Assembly (NCBI GenBank): GCA_933228895.1
Contig: OW121848.1
Span: forward strand, 95,933,470 to 95,997,469
DNA: 64,000 nucleotides
Direction of reading: 5' to 3'
Source of the DNA: Platycnemis pennipes
Lineage: Eukaryota > Arthropoda > Insecta > Odonata > Platycnemididae
Each line of letters starts with the position of its first letter. Positions within the stretch are counted from its first letter, which is position 1. The notes under the pieces are model-generated. The model worked only from the letters and a program-made list of their open reading frames with translations. It did no database searches and was not told the origin of the DNA. A program made the translations under genes and the position numbers. Positions 37,219 to 50,039 of this stretch are shown here, piece by piece.

Positions 37219-39869
37219 TCGTAAGCATGCTATTTATTCCAAACCTAGAACACAGAAGGCCAAGGAAGGCCAGGAAATACAAATATTTCTGGTTTATTTA
37301 AGAATCATGGTATAGCGTTCCTGGTAACTTTTGGAAAGATATTAACTCTTTAATTTAAATATTTTAGTTTCAATACAAAAATTATTAATTCCAGTGTATG
37401 TGCATCAACGACATTAAAGAAAAAATTAATATACTCCCCAGGTAAATTTGTATTTAACGAAACTTACGTCAAAAATTAATCGATTTTTCATACCGCTAAA
37501 ATATGAAATATTCAATGTCACAAAACTGTTTTAGAATGAAGATCAAAGGTGACTGAGGTATCAAACGGGTACATGTACCACGAAATTCAATGACAGCACT
37601 GCAACCGTATTATAATTTCTTCTTGCTTGGTTCTTTGCTTTCTCTCCTACTCTCAGCTAAAAGCTAACTTTTAAAATACAAACTGCAACACTATTTAAAT
37701 AAACTAAAATACTTTATCATTCGTACAAAAAGCGTAAAATATAGGTTGCAATTCCGAAACACGATTGATAATTTCTGGAACCAATTTGATAATATCTGAC
37801 AAACTACTGAAATTTCTCATTAGTAGCGCCACGAGTAAATTTGCGATTGCAAATTTACTCGTGGCGCATAAGACATACTCTATGTACGGCAATCAAATTC
37901 GTATGTGACAAAGACTGTAATTTATAGCCACCTATCACACTGTATCAAACATAAAACCAGTATTGTTGACAAAAGTATGGAGATATATAAGCAGGATCAC
38001 ATATTTTAATGAAAATCTACATTATTGTTTCCAAACTTCACACTATGGCACAAACATTATTTACTCCTGTAAGGCCAATTTCAAGAGAATAAGAACTTTT
38101 GTTAAGGCATTGCTCTTACGCATAAATTTCATAATTTTTAGCCGCAGAGATTAGAGATAATGTGATGGGTTTTCAGAAAAATTGAAATTACCGAAATGAG
38201 GTACCTGAAGATAACGTTAAACGGTCGAAACCGGTGGTATTAAATTTATCTTAAGTGCAAGACCTAAGTTTTACTTCTTTCTGTAGAACTGCTTCCATAA
38301 AGGTACGCCACGAACCCCCCTCTTTAGCTTAATTATTCAATAGATACACATAAATAATCACATATCCACCTCAATGTAGATTCATAACGCAAGCTACTAA
38401 AACTTCTTCCCACTATTTGCGCTTGAGAGCATATCTTGACTTCTCATTTCGATTAAATGTTATATAGTTTCCCTTAAGCTAATATTTTTGGATTAGGAAT
38501 ACTTTTACGAGAGTACTTAATGAAGAGGTAATTGTGTTTTACAAAACGTGTTCCATTCATTCTATCAGCATTAAGATTCTACATACTTGTGATCACTTCA
38601 GGAGTATAACAAAAGAAAAATGTAACCTTTGCTAAAAATATGGTCAAATGGAGTCCTCACTATGGGCCGAGAAGTTTAATGAGTAGCTTTCAACATTTTT
38701 TTATGATTTACGGTAAACGTGTAATTCACTTCTTATGCAAAATTTAGGAAAATATAGTTAATCAACACTGATGAAAATCGGTGACCATGGGGATGGGGCC
38801 TATATGCTTTGTTTTATATATCCAGACCAAAATTTGGTTGTTTCTAACTCTTGGTGAGCGAAAACGTTGGCCACGTAGAAGACTGGATTAAAAGGCCGCC
38901 TATCGCCTTCAATCCGGCGCCGCAGACGCCGGCACTCACCCTCCGCCAGATCAGCGCCCGCGCCGCGGCGTCCTTCCGACTTACGACTTAGGTTGACGGA
39001 CGGCAAATCAGTCGCGTAAACAATCTTGATACACAAGAGAGCTGTTTGCTATACAGTATTGTATCTCCGAGAATATTTAACGGATCTATGCGCCCAACGA
39101 TGGGAAAGAACTAAAAAAACAGTTACGATGCCAATATAATGTAGCAATAATGAGGTAAAACATTCTCCTTCTTGGTAAAAACATTTCTAGAATTATTTTA
39201 GTGATTCAGCATCATGCCTCGGAAAATAAGTAAACGTTTTGAACATAAAAAAATAGTAGCATTTTATAATTCCAATATTTTAAATAATACACTAAGCACT
39301 GCTAAAGCATGATGATCATCTATCTTCCAAAAATGAATTCGTAACAGATGATACCTATGGTCTTCAAAAAAATTGGCAATAGCCCATAAAGGCTTATTAT
39401 ATTAGTATACATTTGCTGAAGAAGTGCAACCTTTGCGTGAAATTTCTTCCGCAGTACGGAGAGAATTATTTATTTCCAAACTGAATAAGTAAGAGCAGCA
39501 AACATTAGCCACAGAAATGTTCCGAAAAAATAAATATATTAACAATTGTTGACAGTTTACCTCTCCTGATTATAGCACGAAGAAAGTGAATAATAAATTA
39601 ATATAATAGACTGTTGGATACGTGTTACGCGAAAAATCACCCTGTCACATAGTAAAAAAATCATATTACGACATTATTTGATTTTATGGCAAGTATTAGT
39701 GAATTCATCAGCAAAACTACTTCCGCCTGAAAAAGCAAATAACAAGACATGCATACTGATTTATTCGGTTTCGAAATTCCATTTAAATGCAAGGATTGAC
39801 AGAAGTCTTTGAAGAGATTTTAAACCATTACGTGCTGACTCAATTATATCTTAAATAAGCACTTGAAAT
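37219..39869. other. AT-rich non-coding DNA with one GC-rich patch
   Basis: No gene recognised. 38885-39000 is a sharply bounded GC- and CpG-rich patch with a small CCGGCG/CGCCGG hairpin. It gives part of a 78-aa minus-strand frame that I do not recognise. A perfect hairpin is listed separately. Confidence 0.45.
37826..37867. repeat. Perfect hairpin, 19-bp arms, 4-nt loop
   Basis: The left arm GCGCCACGAGTAAATTTGC (37826-37844) and the right arm GCAAATTTACTCGTGGCGC (37849-37867) are exact reverse complements around GATT. There is no T-run after it, no gene next to it and no known mobile end in it. Confidence 0.95.
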
Positions 39870-40160
39870 GCACTGATCTACCCTCCTAAAAATCTAACTG
39901 ACTTCTAAGGCCAGAAATGAAGACCACATCACTCTATTTCACTCAGGACTTAAACATTTCCACAACTTTCCTGTCCCTTCAACTCATTTTTTCATATGGC
40001 ATTGCCAAATGCATTAATCTACCCTTCTCCTAAAACTCATTTACTGCTATGGCCTTTAATGGCATTTAATACTACCTTACTCTTCTTTACTTGGGACTTA
40101 AAAATGTCCACAATCTTTCATGTTGCTCCTACCTATTAATCCACATAGCATTGCCATTCC
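39870..40160 (+). repeat. Diverged tandem duplication, units of 141 and 150 bp
   Basis: Unit 1 (39870-40010) and unit 2 (40011-40160) align along their whole length. Shared blocks: GCA(C/T)T(G/A)ATCTACCCT, TAAGGCC/TATGGCC, GGACTTAAA, TTCCACAA/GTCCACAA, CTTTC(C/A)TGT and CATATGGCATTGCC/CACATAGCATTGCC. The many substitutions and indels make this an old duplication. There is no coding frame. Confidence 0.8.
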
Positions 40161-41199
40161 TAAACACAGGATGCGTATCTAAAAGGCCCTTATAAAATAG
40201 CCTTTTAAGCGAGAACAGTATTAGCACTTCTTTCCTTGTGATAGGAATCTATACTAATGCAGACGGCTAGGGAGGTAATTTCTACGGAAGATTGGAAAAG
40301 AAATATACAAAGTTCCACATACATTATTAATTAACTGTGTCTGGAGTAAACTTCAGTCGTGAGAAAAAAAGAAGGCGTTTCGTTACTTCGTAGAAATAAA
40401 AAGAGGATCAATTTCCTTAACTCGTAGGACCGAAGGATCCACCCCTGTAATACAGAAATTATCCAAGATTGCCTCGTAGGTCCCAACTACAGTTTACAAT
40501 CCTCAACTAAAAATTTTATTTGTCAAGGAGTTCAATTCCGTTGACACAAGGAATGTGACACGACAATTGTCCGTATATCCCGTAACATAGAACCATTTCT
40601 CTAAGGTTAGGTTTAGTTCAGTAGGGAATATTTTTCCCAGTTAAACCGGGGAGCAACAAAATAAATACTATTAAGAATTGACAGTTTGGGAGGGAAAGCG
40701 ATAAAAAGATAATACATCATTTTAAAAAAATACCTATGTCTATAGCATACAGAATCATAGGGATTTTAACCGTAAATATTGTAAGAAGAACCATAAAAAC
40801 CACGTTGATAAGCTACAATTAAATACTTATCGATAATAAAAAATGAGTGGCCGTGACTTTCACTTCAAGCATACACTGTGATAGTCTGATGGAATAAATT
40901 AGAGGCGAATACGTGGACCACGAGTGCGCATAGAAAGAAGGGAGAAAAAATTATTTGATTCATTTCATAACATGCATGGCACCACAAGGACACAGAGCCG
41001 ATTATAACTCCAGAAATAGTCACACAAAAAATGCTCTTGCGCAATATTAAAATTTTAAAATTTTCGTTGGAATGCCCACCAAGTTAAAAACTCGTCATCC
41101 GAGACACCACCCAAGAGTCCACAATGTATTCCCTAGATTTTTCCCAGTGCTAACTACCTATCTCCCGCGAGGCATCGAACGCACATGCGTGTTGGCTGC
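40161..41199. other. AT-rich non-coding DNA
   Basis: Nothing recognised. Confidence 0.5.
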
Positions 41200-42480
41200 T
41201 AATTGAATATCTCTCAGCAGCCCTATCCAAAAAAGACAGGGCGCACTACTTGTCAACCGACCACCTCCAGCTGTCCGTGCGTCAAGCTCCCTCTCACATG
41301 CATTTCTCATCACAATCCTTCACCCTCCATCCTCCTGAGCCTTCCTCCTGCCTTACCCTCGCCGCCCCAACCCCTCAATCCCTTTCCACCCCCCGCGCCC
41401 ATCTCCCGACGCTCTCCTCTCCCCATCCCAACCCCTCCCCATGCTTCGACCCCCTCCGCCTCCGTGACTCTTTTGTCCTTTTTCAAACTTCATCCCACCC
41501 TCCCCTCCCACCTTTCCCTCCCACCCATCTTTCATCACCTCAGTCGACTCCTCTTCCCCGCTCTCTCCCTCCCTCTCGCGCTCTCATCCCTGCCATCCGG
41601 CTCATCTTCACGCGCATCCCACCCTCCTCCCGGGAAAGAAGGCGGGAGAGGAATAAAAGAAGAAACGGGGAGAGGCGTCTCCGGGACTGCGTGCGGGGGG
41701 TGGTAGGCGCCGAGTCCCCTGCCTCTCCTCCCTCCCACATCTTCCTCCCCGCCGAACCAGCCTTCTCTCCGGGGCCCATCTCCCCCGGCCCACCATTAAG
41801 ATAATAATAACGATGGGAATCCGCCTTTTTTGTGCACGGCGCCCAGACGGTGTGGACTGCGGAGACGAGGATGAGGAGAGGGAGGGAAGGTGGCGGGAGG
41901 TGTATAAAGCGTGGAGGACTTGGGCGCGGGGGGGAGAGAGGAGAGAGACCGGCAGGCGACCTTCTCCCCGTCCCATTCCTCTAGCCCGGTCCCTGCTTCA
42001 CCCAGTCGCTGCCATTCACCGCCTCGGCCTCCTCCCCACCGGAATAATTTCGTCGGCCGCGCATTAATGGGTCGCCGACGTCCAAGAAACAACGGTGGGT
42101 GTCCCAGCCCTCCTCTGGTCCCCGACGTCTTCTTCCTCTCTCTCCCCCTTCCCTCCCTTCCCGATTCCCCGTTCCACCTTTTCCCTCCGGCTGTTTCCAT
42201 CACCAGGGGCTACCTCCGTCGCTCGCACCCCTTGCACTCTCACGCACCACCTTCAGTCCTCGGCATCGTCGGTCATTCGCTGCGACCCACCGTCGCATCT
42301 CGCCCCAGCCCCGTGGCAGGACGGCTCCTGCTCCATCGGGCGGATCCGGGTTTCATTTGAACTACGGAGAACGCTTTTGGCCTCGCTTTGTCCCCACGCG
42401 GGGTTAAGGGCCGAGAGGGTGACGCCCTCGGGTGCGTCATTCTGCTCTTCCTCCGAGGAGTTGCTTTCAGAGAGGATTTG
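41200..42480. promoter_or_regulatory. CpG-rich GC island, possible regulatory region
   Basis: About 1.3 kb of strongly GC-rich, CpG-containing DNA stands out from AT-rich flanks. The plus strand is pyrimidine-biased at 41280-41620, and purine-biased at 41640-41700 and 41865-41960. A TATA-like GTGTATAAAGCG lies near 41900, but no initiator or gene follows. Overlapping frames of 84-184 aa on both strands are Pro/Ser/Arg low-complexity and compete with each other, which argues against coding. A CpG-island promoter, an enhancer or an unidentified 5' exon are possible. Confidence 0.35.
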
Positions 42481-45400
42481 AGTTACACCAAATTGTTGAT
42501 AAACTCGCATTTTTACAAAAAATTATCTCACAGAAAGAGTAGAAGAAAGGGAGTAAGAATAACTGGAAGGAGCAATTATTGACGAGCGTCCAAATATTAT
42601 TGATAGATAGGTAGGATCAAAGCCTTATAAGAGAGAGAGACGGGATGAGGAAGATACCGCTACGGAAGAATGCAGAATCAAAAAAGGATATATTTCTGAT
42701 AAGAGGGGGTACGAGAGCAGCTAAAGAGGGTAGAATTTAACAGCAAAAACCTCAACTGAACTGCAGAAACATTTCATTCACAGGAAATAATCTTCCTCTC
42801 ACCAAAGATGAAGCACAACCGTTTTATTAACCATAGCGCCGTACTTGAAATATTACTATTAGCACATAGTGCAAATAGTATGGATATCTCTCATAAAAAT
42901 AATCAGTCAAATATCCCGAGGGGTGACAATATATACGGTGATTTTCACCATGGCACCAAAAAGGGAAGTCAAATAGGAAAAATATCCATTCAAGCGTCTT
43001 GGAAACGCCAAAAAAATATTACCGTGGTTATTTTTATTTTAAATGACATAAATGAACAGTAACCACTGATAATAAAGGATATCAGGGAGTGAAAATTAAA
43101 AGCTAAAGAACGGAAAATTAGATCGAGTACAATAGTAACGTATCCTCATTTAAAAAAGTATCAATTGCTCCCTGTTCAGCCTTGTAGTTCACCCAATGTA
43201 TAATCATTAACATTATTCAAATGTCTACGTATCTCTTTTTCTCCGTGTTAACGTTTAGATACATTCACCATGAGTGCATGTTAAACCTATAATCCCTTCG
43301 TTGCATTGGCTACGACTGTATCCCTAATCACTATCAAGTCTGCCACCTATTTTATAAGGATAGAGAAATCTGCTTTTTTTGATGCATACGCTAAAATCCG
43401 TTTCATTTTTATTGCTAAATTGATCGGTACGATTCATTCTGCATTCTCATGTTTATGAAACGAGAAAAATTCTCGGTGAGAAACACATTATTTCCAAAGT
43501 ACTATTTTTCATAAAACTCTGATGCCTTTAGTGTAAAATACTTTATTTTATCTCGACAAACAATCCTAAGACTGGATTTGGCCCATCAGAAAATGGCCCA
43601 TAATAATGATCCAGTGGGAATTCAGACTTGTACAGAGCTTCGGACCTCTGGCTATTTAATTATTCCGAATGCTCTGTTCAATCGCTGCTACCAGTCTGTC
43701 AATTTCTCGACTTTCACTTCCACTTGATATCTTCCTCATCCCCCATTTACTCCACTCCGTCCCTTCGTCTAAGACAGCACTCCGTTCCCAGCTGTCTTCC
43801 AACCAATTACACCCAACTCGGAAGAGATTCACCTGAATTTTTACGGCACATTACGAGAAAGATCCCCCATGCCCCGAAGTTGTTTTCTTTGAAACCCGTC
43901 CAAGTGAGATCGATACTACTCTCGACGGATTTGACTTTTACTGGCTGCTTAAAAATGACAAGACGCCAAAGAAAGGACTTTAATCTCCGAACTTAAGAGT
44001 AGGAAAGTCCATGCATGAGACAATGGAAAGACTGCGAGTTTAGAGCAATAAGAGAAAAGGCAAGAAGTTAATACTGAGCAAATCTCCTTTAGAAGCTTCT
44101 GGCCTGATCAGGAGACTAACCGCTGCCTTTGTAATGAATCCTTTCCCTCCAACTTAGCAAATACAAGAATAAATTACTAAACTAATTTCGAGGACTTCTT
44201 CAATGAAGAGAGAGAGTGTAGTAAGCTCAGAACATAAAAGCAACAAAAATAAAAATTTTAACTAACAGCTGTAACAAAGGCATTAATCACATCCCAAATG
44301 GAAGTTCTTATACGCAAATGTATCAACCAAATACACAGGGGAGGATTATTTTGATAGTAAATTGAACATATTTCCGAATCTTTGGTTGTGGACGCTCCTA
44401 AAGAAAACACGGCGTTGGCATTCAGTCAAAGCGCTAAACTTCGTTTGTCCAGGACCGATAAAATATTGCTTAAACCTAAGAACTGATGAGGAACAACTGA
44501 TTTTCTGTTTTCGCATTTAATGAATGGGATTGGCCTGTAGATGATTGCTACAGAATAGCAGCTGCATCGTCATACTGGGATGTCGAATAACGTATTTCAC
44601 TAGTGCTGGCATAGCACGTTCATAATCAACTAAAACGGAAGGTGAACTTTCATAGAAATGACTCTTAATCTTCAAAAGGTATCTTTCTTTCTTACAGGGT
44701 ATCAAGAAGTTTGGAAAGTGAATTATATTCCCTAACTATACCTATAAAATGAAATAATGTATTGTTTAGCTGTGGAATGACACCTTGAATAAAGATATTT
44801 TGCTAAATAAAATATTTTAGAAGATCCAATAGCAATGAATAGTAAGCGTTCCAGATTTTACAGGTTCTTTATCGACAGTAGAGTTTTGAATAAAGAAAAA
44901 ATAATAAAATCAGCATAAGAGACGGAGAAGAAAATACACTTCTTTCGTGATCCCAATTTTTTCACAAATGGATAAGCACGGAGACACAAATATGTTGTCT
45001 CCATGATTAAGTAGACGTTAACTGCTCAATGAATCAATCTGGAATTGATAGTAGAGGAAATTGAAGAGAAGCGCTGAATAAATAAGCACTGGAATGACGG
45101 TATATCGATTAAGTTCTACGTAAAGACAAAGAGGATGAAAAAAATCAGTAAACTTTAGATAAACACAAATACAGAAACTAAGAAGAACACAGAGATAGGG
45201 AATAGAAAGAGTATAAATGAGACGAGAAGAGAGGGAAGGGGGGAGAAAGAAGTTGATGATGTCTGCGACGATAATGATGATGATGAAATAGGTTATGACC
45301 AGAAAAAAAAAGCCTTCCGGAGAGTGCGAAGGAGGCTTTTTCGAGAACTCGAGTCTCACTCTCGCCACTGGCTCCTTCTCCCGAATGGCCCTCGATTCTT

Positions 45401-48344
45401 TTTAGGACTCATTCTTGCCTTTCGGTCGCTGTTGATAGGGGCAGTAAAAGAGCGTCGTAAAGGCCGCGTTGAGTGGAAGCCAGGAAAGAATAAAGGGAAG
45501 AATGGGATGTTATGGCAGTGTGATGGTCAAACGGGAGGGAAATAGCCGCGGCGAGGCGTTTCACGGGTGGAGTGGGAAGGGAGGACGGAGGTGAGGTCGG
45601 AGTGGGAATCATTAGAAACACGGTGATAAAATCTGGAGTGGAAGCTCAAAGGAAATAAAAGACGATGACAAATCAAAAGCAAAAAGGCATGATTCAAGCT
45701 ACTGGTCTTACTAATCGGACCTATAGTCTCCTACCCAGCACCTCTCCTCATTCTCCATTCTCTTTCGTGCATATTTACTTTCCTGTTCTCATTGTTGTTC
45801 GAGAGATGAGGCAATCATGGGAGCGTTAAAAGCATTAAGAATGCGATCCTCGGTTTATTATACAAAGTATTGTTTCTTTATCTCCTCTCAGCTTCATAAT
45901 CCGTATTGGCTGAAATCATTTCAGTCATTCTCTTATTTCTTTCTCCTTAAATGAGACCACTCTATTTCACATAAAGCGATTCTGTAATGAGAGACATCAG
46001 AAGAGCGCAGATTCATGCACAAAAAAATACGTCAACTTTCTGCAACGTAAATGAATCACCCTTATGGCCTATCATTATCATTATTTACTCTTTTTAATAC
46101 GCACTTATCATCCATGAGATCATGTAAGAATGTTGGTTCGGGAGAAGAGTTAGGAAAATTATTAAGTTGTCTTAGATCTAGAAGCCCGAAAATCATGGTT
46201 AAAGGCTTCCTTTCACAAAGATAGGCAATAAAAACATTTTAATCCACGGTGGTTTACGGAAATTATACAAATTAAAGCTCACGATGCCATGGTTTTACAA
46301 TAATGAATATGCTAGAGAGTACTAATGAGATATTACTCTAACGTCAAACGTTACAGATAAACCAATTTAATTATCAATTATCAGTACCAGGCATTTATGT
46401 AAGGAATACAACCGATGTTTTCGAGAGCGCTGAGGTAAAGGATGTTTACAGCCGTAGAGAAAAGTGAATTTAACGCCTAAGTCTCCAAAATGACTTTTGG
46501 TGAGTTAGCTGTATCCTGTGGACAGACGCATTTTCCAAAAAGGAATAAAATACTCAACCCTTATTGAGTTAAATTTCGTACCACAGAATAGAAGTGAAAT
46601 GTAAGAGGCAGTAGTTAATTCAGAATAAGGCCATTGCTTTCTTTGAGGATACAGTACTCCATTAAGTGCCAAAATATAATGCGAAAGACAGCCATGATTT
46701 AAGTTCAATTAAATGCTAAATAGCCTGGTTAAATGAGGGTAAAATTGTATAGGGTAGATTTACATTTCTTTACAAATATCTGAATTCTACTAACATACCC
46801 GGAAACAAATCAAAATCTCTTCCTCTTCAGTTTCATTTGCTATATTTGCTACACAATTAATTTTGATAAAAGTAAATTGAACCGATACAAAATGGTTTAC
46901 CTAAGACTACTATACAACTCAACCAATTATACATTTGTTGCATGAAATGTATCATCATTTCTGCGTAAGCCTTATGCGATATATCTTCAATTTACGATGA
47001 AAGAGGGATGCGAAAAGAGGGCGAGGGAACAAGCTGGAAGAGTATATAAGGTGAAGTTTTCTCTAATAGCTTCATATTTCCGGTGGTCCTTGATTCTCAA
47101 TCCCTCTAAAATTCGTCTCTCTCGTTTCCATTTTAATGGGATTATCAATTTCCATTCAGACGTTCTCGGAACTTGGGAAAGAATGTGGAAAAGCCTGGAA
47201 ATAGATATGCGAAGGAGAATCCTGTGCTGCCGGGAAAGCCCCACAATAAGAGCAGTTCCCTAGAAATTCAACACACATAAATATGGCTGGAGCATTAAAG
47301 ATTCACAACCAATCAAAGATAAAAGACAATGCACAGTCACATATATTACCTTACGTATTAGTTACACATAAATGAGTATGAGCGTATAAAATGGGAATTC
47401 GCTAGCGTATTTTCAGGAAGAGCATAACAAAAATTTTTTTTAAATCACATCACCCTTTAACACAGCGGCTCTGCAGTGAATTTACTCTAAAGTTGAAAGC
47501 AATTCACTATAAGAGAGTCGAATTAAGAAAATAACAGTGGATGTGCAGGTGATCGGTACCCCTTTAGAAAAAGGATCCGGTTTCGTCACTTGACACCTAA
47601 GTAGGGCGTTACAAAGGACGAAAGAAAGGATATCGCGCCAAAGCTATATTACCCCTAAAAAGCATTGTAATATAACGGACTATACTTCATGATCATCGAG
47701 TTTAAAGAAAAAGACGGTGGTTTATGATTCACGCAATAAATTCTATTTATTGCAACAAAACAGAACACGGAAATATGTATCCAATCATTAATAAATCCTT
47801 ATGTAATGAACCTAAGGAAAAACCTAATGTAATGTAATGAACCTAAATCTTGAAAAAATAATATGCAACTAGCTTTTCAGGCAAAAACTCGAACCCGACG
47901 TCTTGATGTCAAACTAGAAGTGAATTCGTTAAGTTTCAGTCAGAGTCGAGGTATAAAGGATGAGTGACGTTCAATAACGCTTACAAATTTCTACACCTCA
48001 GAGCCAAATAAATGTAAACTTAGACTGTTTATTGGATCAATCTATAGATATAAAGAATAAATTTAAGCCCCATAAATAAAAGAAACCATTGAAATCAGCA
48101 ACTGTGGTGAAATAATTGACCCTTTTCCCATGTACTTGAAAAGAATTGTCATCAGTAATGAAACGCACGCAAGGAAACCATAGGTTTCTAATATATCAAC
48201 TAATAAATATTAATGCAATTTATAAAAAAAGTAGACAGAGAAATGTTTGCAATTTATGATTGTGGATAGAACGAAATTAATATCGAATTTTTCACCCCTA
48301 CTCTATTGTCATTTGAATAGTATTCTAAGTTGCTCTAAGGATTG
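42481..48344. other. Non-coding DNA
   Basis: No gene or repeat family recognised over most of it. 45300-45620 is less AT-rich and has an imperfect AAAGCCTTCCGG/GAAGGAGGCTTT hairpin at about 45308-45340. Around 45265-45290 there is a short ATGATGATG patch. Frames at 43628-43996 (122 aa) and 45018-45368 (116 aa, hydrophobic, minus) lack known motifs. A possible minus-strand B-box-like AACTCGAACCCG at 47886 may mark an old SINE. Confidence 0.4.
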
Positions 48345-48560
48345 TGGTAGCACAATGGGCATTGGGCTAAGTTCAAATCGCAGTGAGGTCTAAGGATGTG
48401 CTTCTGAAAAACCTAAGTTTTTTTCTGGGACTAGATGTTTCTTGGAAACTGCAGGTGGTACACGGAACAAAAGAACTAGCTCCCCTGAGCTGATGTATGA
48501 ATCTTGCCATTGCCATCTCTCTCAGTAGACGAACCTTCGGGTAGAACTCAACTTTTATTA
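48345..48560 (+). mobile_element. Degraded family B SINE
   Basis: GTGGTAGCACAATGGGCATTG and GTTCAAATCGCAG (about 48373) correspond to the A- and B-box regions of the copy at 9532-9776. Further matches are GGGACTAG...TTGG, GGAACAAAAGAACTAGCTCC (compare GGAAAGGAACTGGCCCCC) and AACCTTCGGGTAGAAC (compare AACCTTCGGGTTGAAT). Confidence 0.65.
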
Positions 48561-48855
48561 ATGGCCTCTAAAATAAAAGTAAAGTTTCAATGTGTAACTC
48601 CTAATATATTTCAACGAAAAATTCCCTAAGGGAAAAATCTTCATTTAAGCCATTAATTACAGACAATTGCTTTTGTCAGATTATTAAATTGCTCAAGGTT
48701 TTGTGCCTGACGAATGTGGGAAGCAATGAATTTCAAACTCCATACCTATCATTTTAATAGGATTTTTGTTGCTGTTGTTAGGGGTGGAGATCGATAGCGG
48801 AGATAACTGCGGTAAATAGGATTGGTTGCTATTTTTAAGAGTCAGAAATTGTCGA
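48561..48855. other. Non-coding spacer
   Basis: Nothing recognised. Confidence 0.5.
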
Positions 48856-48859
48856 AGAG

Positions 48860-49058
48860 GAGGTGGAAGGATGGAGAGAATCCTGGCGCAAACATTATTT
48901 TACTGTAGCTAAATACGCGGGGATTTTAGTCTTAATGTCCTCTTCCACGGACGAAATACTTAACTTGGAGTCCCTTCCACATAGTAACAAGTGGGAGTCG
49001 GATTACCTAAAAATACTACTGCCGGATTTCCAACCCGGGTCCTATGGATGGAAGGTAA
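48860..49058 (-). repeat. Family E repeat (minus orientation)
   Basis: This aligns with 61408-61610. Shared blocks in order: GGATGGAGAGAATCCTGGCGC / GGTGGAGAGAAATCCAGCGC, GGACGAAATACTTAACTT / GGACGGAACACTTAACTT, AAAAATACTAC / AAAAACACTAC and AACCCGGGTCCTATGGATG / AACCTGACCCCTCGATGTG. The last block reads as a B-box-like GGGTTGG on the minus strand, which suggests a SINE. The 75-aa frame here (48863-49090) is therefore not taken as a gene, although GGAAGGTAAGTAC at 49050 mimics a splice donor. Confidence 0.55.
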
Positions 49059-50039
49059 GTACTCAAACCATCATTTCAATCAATTTTTAATAAGCTAAGT
49101 TTTCAACTCTTTTATTTCCAGGTATTATACGATTGATGCAATACAATTACGTAGAAAATTTTAAGATAATTTTGTTGAAATACGTCCACGTATCCAAGTA
49201 GAACTTGACTTTTTTCGTAAGTCACGCGGCGAGCATTAACGGAGCATACGAAAATGGACAAGCAGTACCGGAAGAAAATCCACTACAATCGAAAATCAGT
49301 ATCAGTGGAAGAGAAACAGTTATAGAAATCATTTTACTTGAATCAAAAATATTTATTCGAGCTGTAGGAAAATGTTCATAAAAATGGCTCTTGAGATCAT
49401 TTCTCCTCCTGCAACAGCGTGTGAATCGATAAATGTCATTTGCAAAAACAACCTCCTAGTCCAAAAATACTATTCTTTTCCAAAGTAATGTAGTAGTGGC
49501 AATAAATGAATTGAAGTCGGGTATGCTGATAACAAGATGGAGTTGGAGTTTCGCTAGCATAACGCATCCATCTGCCAAAGATTGTAGTACGAAAGGAAAA
49601 TGGCGACCATAATTCATTATTTATCACTAGTATACGGCGAGTATACTGTATTTTCATCGTATGGATATTCGTCCTAAAAGGTTTGCGATTAATTGTTATA
49701 ATCATAATATTTTAATTGCATTTAATTTTAATAATATTTATTATAAGGTTATTAAAACTCTTTACAATGTGATGCGTAACTTTCTAAGACACTTGCGATG
49801 ATTCGTATCCCTACACCACTATGGATGGACGTATGGATACATTCATTCCCTGAACGAGTTCACCGTCCTAATTTTATCGAGTAAAACATAACAATTTATA
49901 AGTTTCAAGCTAAAATGAACAGTTGATCATTCTTAGTGATTAAATAAATAACTACGATGTTTACGCCATTCAGCATGTAAACAGAGATGATGGGATAAAC
50001 AGAAATGAATTAATACGATGCGAATCCTCGAAAGGCAAA
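49059..50039. other. AT-rich non-coding DNA
   Basis: Nothing recognised. The 89-aa minus-strand frame at 49436-49705 has no known motif. Confidence 0.45.

Noticed and set aside
41203..42481. Several 84-184-aa frames on both strands
   Set aside because: They overlap each other in the GC-rich island, where stop codons are rare. The products are Pro/Ser/Arg-rich and contain no domain I recognise.
45308..45340. Terminator-like hairpin (AAGCCTTCC / GGAGGCTTTTT)
   Set aside because: The stem is imperfect, there is no gene upstream, and the window is eukaryotic, so a Rho-independent terminator makes no sense.
48863..49090. Possible 5' exon with GT donor
   Set aside because: The DNA belongs to a repeat also present at 61408-61625, so a repeat origin explains it better.
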